Shown piece by piece: positions 19,028-28,492 of a stretch of 60,492 bases of DNA. The number at the start of each line of letters is the position of its first letter. Position 1 is the stretch's first letter. Source of the stretch: Acinetobacter pragensis (GTDB lineage: Bacteria; Pseudomonadota; Gammaproteobacteria; Pseudomonadales; Moraxellaceae). The notes under the pieces are model-generated. The model saw only the letters and a program-made list of their open reading frames with translations. It ran no database searches and had not been told where the DNA came from. The DNA is taken from contig NZ_LUAW01000001.1 in assembly GCF_001605895.1 (NCBI RefSeq), positions 155,794 through 216,285 on the forward strand, given 5' to 3'. Both the position numbers and the translations under genes were made by a program.

Positions 19028-19798
19028 CTAATATTCATGCAGCAGCCAGCCGCTTAAAAATGCAAAATACTCCCGCAGCCATGAGTTGTAGCGGATGTAC
19101 AGCGGTGTAGGGGCGCTGATGGTATAAATATGGCGATAGCCTGCATGCTTGGCAATAGCGGCTGCCCGCGGCACATGAAAGTCGCTGGTTGCAATAGCGA
19201 TCGGCTGATCTAATCCAATATGCTGTTGGGCTAATACGGCTTTGCTGTTGAGCAAATTTAATTCTGTACTGGTGCTTTGATCTTCTAAATAAATGCGTGA
19301 TGCCGGCAGAGAATGGCTTTTCAGCAGGTATTGCCGCATTACCGCCGCTTCGGAGACGCTTTCATTCATGCCAAAGCCGCCGGTCATAATCATGATGGCA
19401 TCCGGATTTTTGATTGCAGCAGGCACCGCGGCATCCAGCCGAGCTTGCAGGGTTGGCGATGGCTGCCCATTTTCGATGCCGCTTCCCAGCACTAAAATTG
19501 CTTTAACTCCCGGAAACTCAGCAGACTGCTGTGTGGAATACTGCAGGTAAGCAAAGAATCCCGCCAAGCTAATGAACCAGAGCCAAAATCCTATCCAGCT
19601 GATCTGCCAAAAAAATTTAACTCGTGGATGCCGAGCTAAAAAACGCTGAATGGCTGCATAAAATACAGCTGTAATAAGAAAGATTGCACCAATGAAAATG
19701 GGCAAGACAATGCCTAAGTGAATTTTGTCCAAAGACAATAGCCAGAGGCCATCCAATATTAAGATAAGGCCTAAGATAGAAAGCAGGATTCTTTTCAT
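19028..19798 (-). CDS. YdcF/ElyC/SanA-family (DUF218) membrane protein
   Basis: 256 residues. Two to three N-terminal membrane helices (about residues 4-25, 30-50 and 65-90) are followed by a DUF218 domain with AILVLGSGIENGQPSPTLQARLDAA, IMIMTGGFG, EDQSTSTELNLLNSKAV and ATSDFHVPRAAAIAKHAG. That order is typical of YdcF/SanA/ElyC proteins, which are implicated in envelope integrity. The precise activity is not known. It is convergent with the DUF2750-like gene. Confidence 0.87.
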   Translation of the reverse strand: MKRILLSILGLILILDGLWLLSLDKIHLGIVLPIFIGAIFLITAVFYAAIQRFLARHPRVKFFWQISWIGFWLWFISLAGFFAYLQYSTQQSAEFPGVKAILVLGSGIENGQPSPTLQARLDAAVPAAIKNPDAIMIMTGGFGMNESVSEAAVMRQYLLKSHSLPASRIYLEDQSTSTELNLLNSKAVLAQQHIGLDQPIAIATSDFHVPRAAAIAKHAGYRHIYTISAPTPLYIRYNSWLREYFAFLSGWLLHEY

Positions 19799-19852
19799 GC
19801 AGCTTAAGGGGAGTGTTGGACAGTATGGCGCAGTTTAAACAATTTTCAGGCA

Positions 19853-19884
19853 ATAAAAAACCGAGCTGCTGGGCTCGGTTTTTA
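19853..19884 (-). terminator. terminator of the PepSY-reductase gene
   Basis: CCGAGC-TGCTGG-GCTCGG stem at 19861-19878 flanked by AA/TT pairs. On the minus strand it is followed by a T-run (AAAAAA at 19855-19860), 15-20 bases past the stop codon at 19900. Confidence 0.88.
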
Positions 19885-19899
19885 TCTTATCTGCAGGTT

Positions 19900-22536
19900 T
19901 TAGTAAACATCACGGCGGTAACGGCCGTCTAGCTTTAATTGATCCACAGCGGCTTCACCTAAAATTTCTTCTAATGCGGAATCAACATCGCTGGCCATGC
20001 CATTGATGCTGCCGCAGACATAGATGACTGCGCCGTGCTCAATCCATACTTTCAGCTCAGCTGCCTGTTCCCGCAATTTATGATGCACGTAGACTTTCTC
20101 TGCCTGATCACGTGAAAATGCTAAATCTAAGCGCTGCAGCATGTTTGTGCTTTGCCATGCTTCAACTGTGCTTTGGAAGAAGAAATCATGCTCGCGCTGG
20201 CGTTCACCGAAAATCAGCCAGTTATCCGTATAGCCTGAGCGAATGCGCGCGCTGAGCAAACTCATCAGTCCAGCAATGCCTGTGCCGTTGCCAATGCAGA
20301 TAATCGGGCGGTTATCCATAATTAAATGGAATGATTCGTTGGTGCGGATGCGCATGTTAATGATGCTGTCCAGCGGTGCATGCTGGGACAGCCAGCCGGA
20401 ACCTAATCCCAATTGCCCTTGCGCATCAGACTGCTGGCGCACGACCAGGCGCATGACTTGCTGCTCTGGGATGCTGGCAATGGAATATTCGCGGGATGGC
20501 AGCAATGGAAGCTGTTCCAGCAAATGTTCCAGATTGGCAAAAGGTTCGACCTCACCGGTTAAATCACGGTTCAATAACAATTCATTGATTGTTTTTGCTG
20601 TTGAGCCGACCTTCGCGTTTGCGCTGATTTTGTGCTGGCTGAGGAAGGCCTGAATGCGTTCGGCGCTATTGCCTGGCTGAATTTCTGCAATATCGCCTGC
20701 CTGCCAATGAACTTCATGCGCCGGTGTAAATTCTAAATTAAAGGCTGGAGCACCCAAGCTATTGGGATTGAGCAATATACGGCGCTGCAGTGTCCATTGG
20801 TCAAACGTTTTTTCGATCGTCATCGCTTGCAGATCCAGCTGAGTGACTTTGGCTAGAGAGGCATTCCATTGCTGAATTGCGGCAGCGTCACCGTTATTGG
20901 TTTCAATCACATCAAACCATGCAGCTGCCCCATTTTGTTTCAGCCAAGCAAATATTCTATGGCCAAAAGCGCAATAACTGTCAGGATACTCTTTTGATCC
21001 GAGGGCAAGGACAGCGAATTTCAGGTGACTGAAGTCCAGCTGCTGCGACATGAGTTTTTTCTCAAATGAGGCGGCTAAATCAGGCGCTTCACCTGTACCG
21101 TAGGTGCTGGCAATCACCAGCAGCTGTGACGCTTGCTTGAGGTCGTCGATAGTCAGCTGCTGTGCAGCTTTCACTTCGGCTGGCTGGCGCGCTTCCTGCA
21201 AGCTGGTCGCTGTGCGCCAAGCCAATTGTTCGGCTAAGCCCGTTTGGGACGCATACACAATCAGCCACGGTTGAGCATTCGGATCTAAACTGACTGCATT
21301 TAAGCTATTTTTCGCCTGCTGCGTTAAGCGTTTTTGTTTGCGGCGCTTCAGATACAGCATCCAGCCAGTCACAAAAAACAGCGGCATGATCAGCGCAGCC
21401 AGCATCACTGCGAATTGATACACAGGGCCAAAGAAGCTGCCGCGGTGTACCGGCAGCATGCTGCTCATGATTTTTTCATTCAGTTTTTTATCTTCGTACA
21501 GTTCTAATTTTTTAATTTCGGCTGCTGAATAATCATATGTGGCTTTGTTGCGCGCGCGTTCATGCTGAGGCACGGCATCTACAAACTGAATTTCTAATTC
21601 ACCATTGGCTTTTTTGGGAATATTGAAGGTAACGCTTGAATATTCACGGCCCACTTGTGCATTGAAGCCGGTCCAGCTTTGCGCGAGTGCAAGGCTGATC
21701 TGTTCAGGCTTTAGGCCTTTCTTCTCTGCGCGCCCTTCATGTTTGCCTTCAGCATGGTCTGACGGGCCTGCAGGGTTTTGAGCGCCGCGCTGCTGGCCTT
21801 GGCTTTCACGCGGGCCATTACCGCCTTTACCAGCCCCATCTTTGGCCTGCATTTCTGCCTGCGGACGCTCCACGCCCATCACTTTAAACATGCCGTCCCG
21901 CCACCAGCCATACGACCAATAGAGGCCGGTAAAGGCAAGCAACAGATAGAAAATAACGACCCAAGTGCCAATCACGGCGTGCAAGTCCCAAAGGAAATTG
22001 CGGCCTTTTAATTGCGGCTTGACCATCAACCATTGTTTGAGTGAATGCTTTTTAGGCCAGCGTAAATAAATCCCGCTCAAAATAAAATAAATTAAGATAA
22101 GGGTTGATGCGCCTGTCAGCTGCTTGCCAAACTCACCTACGGTCAAATTGCGGTGCAGCTGCTGAATGAATTGGAAAAATTCACGGCCTTTAACTTCGGG
22201 CAATACAGCAGCAGAGTAGGGGTTAATCATCATGTTATAGCCTTTGCGCGCGCCTTCTTTCACAATATTCATGGAAGAGGAAGCCGTCGGCTCTGGACTG
22301 ATGGTGATGCTGTTAATTTTTATGGATGGATCGGTCTGCTGAAAATGCTGAAAAATTTGAGCTGGCGTAAGTTTTTCTTTTTGCTCTGCCTGTACGTTAT
22401 AGCTTTCAGGGTTCAGCCATTGCTGTATGGGCTGTTCATAGGAATAAATCGCCCCAGTGACTCCCATAATGGACAGGATTAAGCCGGCGCTGATTCCGAA
22501 AAACCAGTGAATTTGAAAGAGGGTCTTTTTAAACAT
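19900..22536 (-). CDS. PepSY-flavodoxin-FNR fusion reductase, probable iron-regulated ferric/siderophore reductase
   Basis: Inner-membrane electron-transfer protein of about 878 residues. The N-terminus is a PepSY-associated helix domain (LFQIHWFFGISAGLILSIMGVTGAIYSYE) with helices near 8-30, 145-165, 190-215 and 370-395. A low-complexity Gly/Gln/Lys-rich linker lies near 225-275. A flavodoxin domain starts near 425 (IVYASQTGLAEQLA). The C-terminus resembles the CysJ flavoprotein: FAD-binding REYSIASIP, NADP-binding CIGNGTGIAGL and terminal RYRRDVY. Databases often call such proteins sulfite reductase alpha, but membrane anchoring and an upstream Fur-like box point to iron reduction. I prefer the ATG at 22536; an in-frame TTG is at 22545. 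Confidence 0.88.
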   Translation of the reverse strand: MFKKTLFQIHWFFGISAGLILSIMGVTGAIYSYEQPIQQWLNPESYNVQAEQKEKLTPAQIFQHFQQTDPSIKINSITISPEPTASSSMNIVKEGARKGYNMMINPYSAAVLPEVKGREFFQFIQQLHRNLTVGEFGKQLTGASTLILIYFILSGIYLRWPKKHSLKQWLMVKPQLKGRNFLWDLHAVIGTWVVIFYLLLAFTGLYWSYGWWRDGMFKVMGVERPQAEMQAKDGAGKGGNGPRESQGQQRGAQNPAGPSDHAEGKHEGRAEKKGLKPEQISLALAQSWTGFNAQVGREYSSVTFNIPKKANGELEIQFVDAVPQHERARNKATYDYSAAEIKKLELYEDKKLNEKIMSSMLPVHRGSFFGPVYQFAVMLAALIMPLFFVTGWMLYLKRRKQKRLTQQAKNSLNAVSLDPNAQPWLIVYASQTGLAEQLAWRTATSLQEARQPAEVKAAQQLTIDDLKQASQLLVIASTYGTGEAPDLAASFEKKLMSQQLDFSHLKFAVLALGSKEYPDSYCAFGHRIFAWLKQNGAAAWFDVIETNNGDAAAIQQWNASLAKVTQLDLQAMTIEKTFDQWTLQRRILLNPNSLGAPAFNLEFTPAHEVHWQAGDIAEIQPGNSAERIQAFLSQHKISANAKVGSTAKTINELLLNRDLTGEVEPFANLEHLLEQLPLLPSREYSIASIPEQQVMRLVVRQQSDAQGQLGLGSGWLSQHAPLDSIINMRIRTNESFHLIMDNRPIICIGNGTGIAGLMSLLSARIRSGYTDNWLIFGERQREHDFFFQSTVEAWQSTNMLQRLDLAFSRDQAEKVYVHHKLREQAAELKVWIEHGAVIYVCGSINGMASDVDSALEEILGEAAVDQLKLDGRYRRDVY

Positions 22537-22614
22537 GGCAGTCAATGTTTAGGCAAATGGCAAGTTGCCGCGAATTATAACCTTAGATTAAGAAGAAAAT
22601 GTGTATTTAAAGAT

Positions 22615-22633
22615 AATATTTATTCTCATTATC
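22615..22633 (-). promoter_or_regulatory. probable Fur box upstream of the PepSY reductase
   Basis: AATATTTATTCTCATTATC matches 14 of 19 positions of the E. coli Fur consensus GATAATGATAATCATTATC, and an overlapping register (TGATAATGAGAATAA on the minus strand) also fits. It lies about 80 bases before the reductase start, a usual operator position. Confidence 0.65.
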
Positions 22634-22651
22634 ATTCTTAATTGAAGGCAT

Positions 22652-22682
22652 AAAAAAGCCTCCGGAATTGGAGGCTTTTTAA
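22652..22682. terminator. terminator after the YcxB-like gene
   Basis: AAAAAGCCTCC-GGAATT-GGAGGCTTTTT is a perfect 11-base stem with A and T runs on each side. It ends the leftward YcxB-like gene and isolates the Fur-controlled promoter. Confidence 0.9.
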
Positions 22683-22693
22683 AATACTGCAGC

Positions 22694-23254
22694 TTAAACG
22701 GATTTCGGTTCGCCGACAGTTTCGGTTAAATGCTTGCGGATTGTCGTGAATGGAAAGTTTTTGCTGTCCAGACGCTTCGGCAGAATATATGCGCCTTGCT
22801 GATCTTTAATTTTGAAGTTGATCAGAATGAATTCAGGCGTATTGTACCATTCGTAAATATCCTTCCAGCCCACCGTCATATTGCCCATTTGCATGCCCAT
22901 CTGCTGCTGCATAGAGATGCCGTGCGGCTGCACGCCTAAACGGATCCCTTTAATTTCTTGAACAGGGGTCTCTTTCAGCTTGCGTTTCACATACCATTCA
23001 ATGCCGAATTTACGGACAAGGAAATAAATGACCACACAGACAATGGCAACCCAGCAGAACACTGTGGAATAATTTTTAATTAATAAAAGTCCCAGCAGAG
23101 CAAGGGCAACAATAGCGCCCATGATCAGCCAGGCTTTTGTGCCGATTTTATAATTGCTGCGGGACAGTACCAGCTGGGCATTGCGCTGCTCAGCTTCAGA
23201 AACTTCATAAGCCACAGGCTGCAGGGTATAAGCGTAAACGTTTTTAGCGGTCAT
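22694..23254 (-). CDS. YcxB-like membrane protein
   Basis: About 186 residues from the ATG at 23254 (MTAKNVYAYTLQ); an upstream in-frame start at 23275 adds seven residues without better support. Two adjacent membrane helices (about residues 42-62 and 66-84) precede a C-terminal domain typical of YcxB-like proteins: GVQPHGISMQ..., GWKDIYEWYNTPEFILI and AYILPKRLD. Function is unknown. The Met/Gln-rich stretch MQQQMGMQMG within that domain is unusual. Confidence 0.72.
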   Translation of the reverse strand: MTAKNVYAYTLQPVAYEVSEAEQRNAQLVLSRSNYKIGTKAWLIMGAIVALALLGLLLIKNYSTVFCWVAIVCVVIYFLVRKFGIEWYVKRKLKETPVQEIKGIRLGVQPHGISMQQQMGMQMGNMTVGWKDIYEWYNTPEFILINFKIKDQQGAYILPKRLDSKNFPFTTIRKHLTETVGEPKSV

Positions 23255-23339
23255 GATTAAACTAACAAATTTCAAACTGCAAAAAGTTTAGCATTATTTA
23301 TACCAATTCAGTGAGTATATTGTTCCAAATTCAGCCAAA

Positions 23340-25514
23340 TTATAAAGAAGCCAATTCTGTGGCATGCTGGTCATGATCATGGCTTAAATTCTGCTTTAAA
23401 CGGCTGATCTGGCCAAGAATGCTGAACATCAAAGACAGCTGCTGCAAAATAATCAATGATTTTTGATCGTCATCATTGTTTTGCGATAAGCGCTGGCGGA
23501 TTGTCTGCAGCATATTGGTCGCGGTTAAGTCCGGCACCTCATCCCGCAATAGCACACCTTGAATATCATCCAAGGCCTTATCCAGCAAGCTTAAGACTTC
23601 CTGATCCTGAATTTTTTCACGATGCGCGCCTAAGGCGGCGATATAGCTGATGAAGGTATGATTCAAACACAGAAATTCAAAGGCTTGAGATTTTTGCGCA
23701 GGATCAAAATCCGGCTCGGTGGCCAATGTGGAAATTAATGAGGCGACATCGGCATCGGTATTGTGCGCTGCGCGGCGTACAACACGGTAATTTAAGCCAT
23801 TGTTGCGGCCATATTTGTACTGTTCAACAACTTCGGCCAAATAATTGCACTGCGCCTGTAAAGAACGCTTGATAGTGCGCGGCAGGCGGCGGAATTTCCA
23901 GTCCGGGAAAATAAAGCTCACCCCAAACCAGGCCAGAGCGCATCCAATCAGTGTATCAATCATGCGCGGCATGGCGGCAGAAAAGCCCATGCCGTCTAAA
24001 TTGAAGTTGATCAGCGCCAAGATGGTAATAAATGCAGTGGCCTGCGCATATTGCTTGCTTCGCAATTCAAAGAACAGCACGCCGCTGAGCACCAGCAGCA
24101 GCAATTGGCCTTCTATCGAAGGGATAAAATACAGAATAGCGTAACCTAAAATAATGCCGATTAAAGTTCCGATAATCCGCAAATATAGGCGGCGCTTGGT
24201 GGCGTTAAAGTTCGGCTGGCTGACAAATAAAGCGGTCAGCAGAATCCAGTAACCGTATTGAATATCGGTCAGCTGGACAAAAATATAGCCAATAAACAGC
24301 ACTGAAGAAACGCGGACCGCATGGCGGAATAAGACTGATTCAGGAGTCAGATGCTGTTTGATCCGAATCACGATGTCATCCCAGCCTTTTAAATCATCAT
24401 CTTTGAGCTGGTTTTCGATGTGCTTGGCCTTATCAAAATTCATGTGCCGTTCGGTTTCCACATTGCGCAGCTGCGAATCGATGGCTTTTAAATTTTGATA
24501 AAGTGAATATAAAGAGTTGACCCAAACCTGATCATATTGCTGTTCAGCGCGGAGCTTTTCTAAAGATAATTTTAGATTTTGAAAAGCATGCTTAAAGCGC
24601 TTGCTGTGATGGTAGGGCTTGCGCTGCAGAATGCTGCTGCTTAAATCTTTGCAGGCTTTGGCCTGTATGGACAAAATGCGCTGAAAGCGGAACAGGATAT
24701 CGCTGTGTTCAAAAATTTTAGACAGCTTCTGATAGTCAATATGCGCTGAATCAGCGCGTTCATGAATATCCTGCGCCACAAAATAATACTGCAGGCTGCG
24801 CCGGGTATCCCGCTGCCCGCGGTCACCTTTTAAACGGGTCAGCAGGGCGGTTTTCATGTCATTAAAAATCGTGATTAATTTCCCGTTTTCTAAAGACAGT
24901 TCAATCATGCTTTGCTGATAGCTGGCGGGCGTCATGTCCACATCAAATAAATTGGATTTGGCAAATAGAAAATCGGCCAAAGAGGAATAGCATTGCGCCA
25001 GTTTGTCCTGTACTTGGCGCACAGGAAAAAGCAGAAAGCTGATGGTAGAAATTAAACCGTACCAGGCTGCGCCAATGACCAATAAGCCTGCCTGCATATA
25101 CCAGCTGTCAAAAAGATTGACTCCCAGCATGGAATATACAGAGATGACCAGACAGCCGTAGGAAATGGTGGCGTAGCGGCGGCCAAGCGATCCCAGCAAA
25201 ATCCAACCGATACAGGACACAATTAAGCCGATAGCGAAAAGGATAGGGTATGGAAAAAGAAAATAAATGGATACCGCCGTCACGAAGAAGCCGATATAGG
25301 TATAGATTAAATTCATGATCCGGACGGAAAAACGGTCATCGATATCGCTTAAGCCAGCAGCGACCACACCTAAGGTCAACGGGATGGTGTACAGCTGCTG
25401 CCCGATGAAATACGGGATAAAGGCTGTACCTGCAAACGCAATGATCATGCGGATGTTGTACATGAAAGTGGTGTTGTACGTCGCTTGTTTAAGACGTGCG
25501 AGCCAAGAGTTCAA
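23340..25514 (-). CDS. YccS/YhfK-type FUSC-family inner-membrane protein
   Basis: 724-residue protein with two blocks of transmembrane helices (about residues 20-165 and 395-525) separated by a cytoplasmic helical domain, the hallmark of the YccS/FUSC family related to aromatic-acid exporters such as AaeB. Conserved stretches include GVVAAGLSDIDDR near the N-terminus and YGYWILLTALFVSQPNFNATKRR at the second block start. The RIIGTLIG motif follows. The natural substrate is unknown. It is divergent from the Bcr-type transporter gene. Confidence 0.88.
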   Translation of the reverse strand: MNSWLARLKQATYNTTFMYNIRMIIAFAGTAFIPYFIGQQLYTIPLTLGVVAAGLSDIDDRFSVRIMNLIYTYIGFFVTAVSIYFLFPYPILFAIGLIVSCIGWILLGSLGRRYATISYGCLVISVYSMLGVNLFDSWYMQAGLLVIGAAWYGLISTISFLLFPVRQVQDKLAQCYSSLADFLFAKSNLFDVDMTPASYQQSMIELSLENGKLITIFNDMKTALLTRLKGDRGQRDTRRSLQYYFVAQDIHERADSAHIDYQKLSKIFEHSDILFRFQRILSIQAKACKDLSSSILQRKPYHHSKRFKHAFQNLKLSLEKLRAEQQYDQVWVNSLYSLYQNLKAIDSQLRNVETERHMNFDKAKHIENQLKDDDLKGWDDIVIRIKQHLTPESVLFRHAVRVSSVLFIGYIFVQLTDIQYGYWILLTALFVSQPNFNATKRRLYLRIIGTLIGIILGYAILYFIPSIEGQLLLLVLSGVLFFELRSKQYAQATAFITILALINFNLDGMGFSAAMPRMIDTLIGCALAWFGVSFIFPDWKFRRLPRTIKRSLQAQCNYLAEVVEQYKYGRNNGLNYRVVRRAAHNTDADVASLISTLATEPDFDPAQKSQAFEFLCLNHTFISYIAALGAHREKIQDQEVLSLLDKALDDIQGVLLRDEVPDLTATNMLQTIRQRLSQNNDDDQKSLIILQQLSLMFSILGQISRLKQNLSHDHDQHATELASL

Positions 25515-25655
25515 TTTCTATCCTTTTACTGCCTGATGCAGAGCGGTCAGGTGAATATTGGAATTGTGTGATTATTCACTTTGAATATGCAGAAATAATA
25601 CTATGACATGTGTAAACTTGTCTGCATTCTCATCATTTAGAAATGAAATATCCCT

Positions 25656-26858
25656 ATGCAGAATGAACAAAGCAAAGCGCATTATTCCAGCGCTTGGATT
25701 ATGCTGCTGGCGCTGTTGACTTCGCTTGGACCGCTGTCAATTGATATGTATTTGCCTGCTTTGCCGCAGATGGCGGATGATTTTGGCGTCAGTACCCAAA
25801 TGATTGCCAATACCTTGCCGGCATACTTCTTGGGTTTGGCGGTGGGGCAGTTGATTTATGGGCCGGTCAGTGACCGTATTGGCCGTAAAATTCCGCTGTA
25901 TTTCGGTTTAAGCCTCTACGTTGCCGCCAGTTTGATTTGCTTGTTTGCTCAAAATGAATGGAGCTTAATTGCAGCCCGTATCTTGCAGGCCTTAGGCGGA
26001 TGCGTCGGTGTGGTGATTGCCCGGGCGGCGATACGTGACCGTCTGGATATGCAGGCTTCGGCTCAAGCCTTTTCCAGCATGATGATCGTGATGGGCATTG
26101 CGCCCATTATTGCGCCTGCAATGGGATCTTTGATTTTAAAATTCTTCAGTTGGCATGCCGTTTTTGCAGCCTTAAGCTTTATGGGCGTTGTATGCCTGTT
26201 CTGCGTACATTTCTTTTTTAAAGAAAGCCTGCCCGTATCACGCCGGTTAAATTTAAGTTTTCAGCAGGTGCTTTTGCTGTATGCTGCAATTTTTAAAGAT
26301 GCCAGCTTCAGGCTGCCCATGATTATCGGCTGTTTCTCCGGCGGGCTGCTGTTTTGCTATATCAGTTCTTCCGCTTCCGTACTGATGGACAGCTATGGCC
26401 TTACCCAGCAGCAATTTGCTTATGCATTTGGGGCTAATGCATTCGGTATCATGATGTTTTCAACCTTTAACAAGCATCTGGCCGCAAAAACTGCTGTACT
26501 GATGCGGTTAAAACTGGGCGCTTATATTCAATTATTTGGAGTTGCTGTGCTGTTGATTGGCGGTTTGCTGCCGCAAGCGCCATTAGCTTCAGTCATGCTG
26601 GGCATGTTTCTAACCGTTTCAGGGATTGGCTTTACAGGACCGAATGCTATGGCTTTGGCAATGTCAGAGCAGGGCGCGCGGGCAGGCACAGCCAGTGCTG
26701 TGATGGGCAGCATGCAATTTGCCTGCGGCCTTTTAGGCGGGCTGATTCTGAATTTTATGCTGTGGAGCCCGTTGCTGAACATGGCTGCAGTGATGATGAT
26801 CTTTATTGCTGTAGCGCTATGCGCTGTATATAAATTTCAGCATGCATCCCGTGTATAG
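25656..26858 (+). CDS. Bcr/CflA-family multidrug efflux MFS transporter
   Basis: 400-residue twelve-helix major facilitator. The signature of drug:proton antiporter family 12 is clear: LTSLGPLSIDMYLPALP in helix 1 and QLIYGPVSDRIGRK in the loop between helices 2 and 3. GGCVGVVIARAAIRD in helix 4 also fits. Members export chloramphenicol, bicyclomycin, sulfonamides or dipeptides depending on the paralogue, so the substrate is not predictable here. It stands alone, ending at a terminator shared with the convergent nitroreductase gene. Confidence 0.92.
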   Translation: MQNEQSKAHYSSAWIMLLALLTSLGPLSIDMYLPALPQMADDFGVSTQMIANTLPAYFLGLAVGQLIYGPVSDRIGRKIPLYFGLSLYVAASLICLFAQNEWSLIAARILQALGGCVGVVIARAAIRDRLDMQASAQAFSSMMIVMGIAPIIAPAMGSLILKFFSWHAVFAALSFMGVVCLFCVHFFFKESLPVSRRLNLSFQQVLLLYAAIFKDASFRLPMIIGCFSGGLLFCYISSSASVLMDSYGLTQQQFAYAFGANAFGIMMFSTFNKHLAAKTAVLMRLKLGAYIQLFGVAVLLIGGLLPQAPLASVMLGMFLTVSGIGFTGPNAMALAMSEQGARAGTASAVMGSMQFACGLLGGLILNFMLWSPLLNMAAVMMIFIAVALCAVYKFQHASRV

Positions 26859-27031
26859 CCAGAGTATAAATTGTTTCAGTGTTGAGAGCCTGGCAATTAG
26901 AAACGTCATTGATATGCATAGGCTTATCAGTACGCAATAGTCATGTGATGCAGCGAATAGGCTGTTATTGCATGGGCGCGTCGCAGCTGTTTTTGAAATC
27001 TTCCAGTGAATAAAAATAAGTGACCAAGTGA

Positions 27032-27061
27032 TAAAAAGAGGCTTTTCTGCCTCTTTTTTTT
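27032..27061. terminator. bidirectional terminator between the Bcr-like and nitroreductase genes
   Basis: AAAAAGAGGC-TTTTCT-GCCTCTTTTT is a perfect stem of ten bases with T-runs in both directions, between two convergent genes. Confidence 0.9.
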
Positions 27062-27101
27062 ATGTTGTGGATTGCTGAACTATTTTAGCTTCGGGTTGCG
27101 G

Positions 27102-27806
27102 TTATTCAATAAAGACTGCAAATTCGTCCACAGGAACGCGCGGCGTAATAAAGGTATTCACAATCTGTTCCGGATCGGCATAGCCTAAAGCCATGCCGCA
27201 TACCAATTCTTCATCTTCTGAAGCATGAACTTCGCTGAGTACAATACTGTGGAAGTGATTCCACGCGGCTTGCGGGCAAGTATCTAAACCGCGGGCTTTG
27301 GCTGCCAGCATGACATTTTGAATCATCATGGCGATATCCATTTTAGAGCCTATGCCTAATGATTTATGCACTGTAAAGAACAGTCCGATCGGCGCATCAA
27401 ACAGCTTGAAATTCCGCAGCTGCTGCTTCGCCATTTTTTCTTTTTCGCCTTTTTGAATTTGCAGCAGGCCATACAGGCCCCAGCCATTTTCACGGCGGCG
27501 GTCGATATATGGAGACAGCCACTGTTCTGGGTAATAGGGAAAGGTTTCTTTGTAGTTTTTTGCCAATTCAGGATTTAAAAATAAGGCTGATTGTGCGGTA
27601 CACACTTTTTCAATCAATACTTTCCTTTTTTGGCCCTGTACGACATAAACTTTCCAAGGCTGAGTGTTGGTTCCAGATGGTGCGCGGCTTGCCACCTGAA
27701 GAATATCTTTCAGGGTTTGTTGATCTATAGGCGTATCTAGAAATGCGCGCACAGAGTGGCGCGCGGTGATGACTTGATCTACGGCTTGCTGCAGCTGCTG
27801 GTCCAT
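27102..27806 (-). CDS. nitroreductase-family FMN oxidoreductase
   Basis: 234-residue NAD(P)H:FMN oxidoreductase of the nitroreductase superfamily. The FMN-binding start RHSVRAFLDTPI and the phosphate-contacting SRAPSGTNTQPWKVYVV are classic, with LAAKARGLDTCPQ later and MALGYADPEQ near the C-terminus. Natural substrates may be quinones or nitro-aromatics. The start is supported by AAGGATG seven bases upstream of the ATG. It is a single gene with its own 3' terminator. Confidence 0.92.
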   Translation of the reverse strand: MDQQLQQAVDQVITARHSVRAFLDTPIDQQTLKDILQVASRAPSGTNTQPWKVYVVQGQKRKVLIEKVCTAQSALFLNPELAKNYKETFPYYPEQWLSPYIDRRRENGWGLYGLLQIQKGEKEKMAKQQLRNFKLFDAPIGLFFTVHKSLGIGSKMDIAMMIQNVMLAAKARGLDTCPQAAWNHFHSIVLSEVHASEDEELVCGMALGYADPEQIVNTFITPRVPVDEFAVFIE

Positions 27807-28492
27807 TTTACATCCTTATGTTTGCTTTAAATTCTGGTTTTGCCCATAGATGTTTAACATTATTATGTGATTTAGAACAAGTATTGCTCCTGATGCATTA
27901 AATAATCAATAAAGTTTTAATACTTTTGGGGTATAGATATTTACCTTGTAGGTATAATTCTGGCATATTCCGCTAATTGAATGATATCTGACTTATGCAA
28001 TTCTATTATCGTGTTCAAGAACTTATATCTTAAAAGAAGATATGCTGAGTTCAGCGGCAGGATTTTGTGCAATTGCGGTGAGTAAGCCTTTAATCGCATG
28101 CTACTAAAGCACAGATAGCCATTCGATGATTTGTCCGTTCAAATAATCAGCATGGGGTGTCAGGAAGAACAGCTCAATTTTAAAAATACTATGCATAAAA
28201 ATGGATTGATAAAAGGGAGCTGTTTAACAGGACCGAATATTGCAAGTCAAAACAGTCATTGTGAAAATGGCCAACATGGCGCTGTTTAACCATTTGTAAA
28301 TTTATAGCATTGAAAATTGAGCATTTTTGCTTATTCTTTATATCAATTACAAATGCGTAAAATCAGCAAAGTAATGTTTAATTTTTCCTGTATAAATATG
28401 CAATTAGGGAAAGTTAAAAATTGTCACAAAAAAAAGCATTTTCATCTGGATTGAAAATGATTGTGTGAAACTAGGATTCATCTGGAGAAAAT
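27807..28492. other. 686-base intergenic region upstream of dcaP
   Basis: No ORF with coding character is visible. A TATAAT at 27953-27958 may be a -10 element. A stem ATATCTT-AAAAG-AAGATAT lies at 28025-28043, flanked by weaker GAACT/AGTTC pairing. The last 100 bases are very AT-rich and should hold the dcaP promoter. CTGGAG precedes the dcaP start. Confidence 0.4.
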
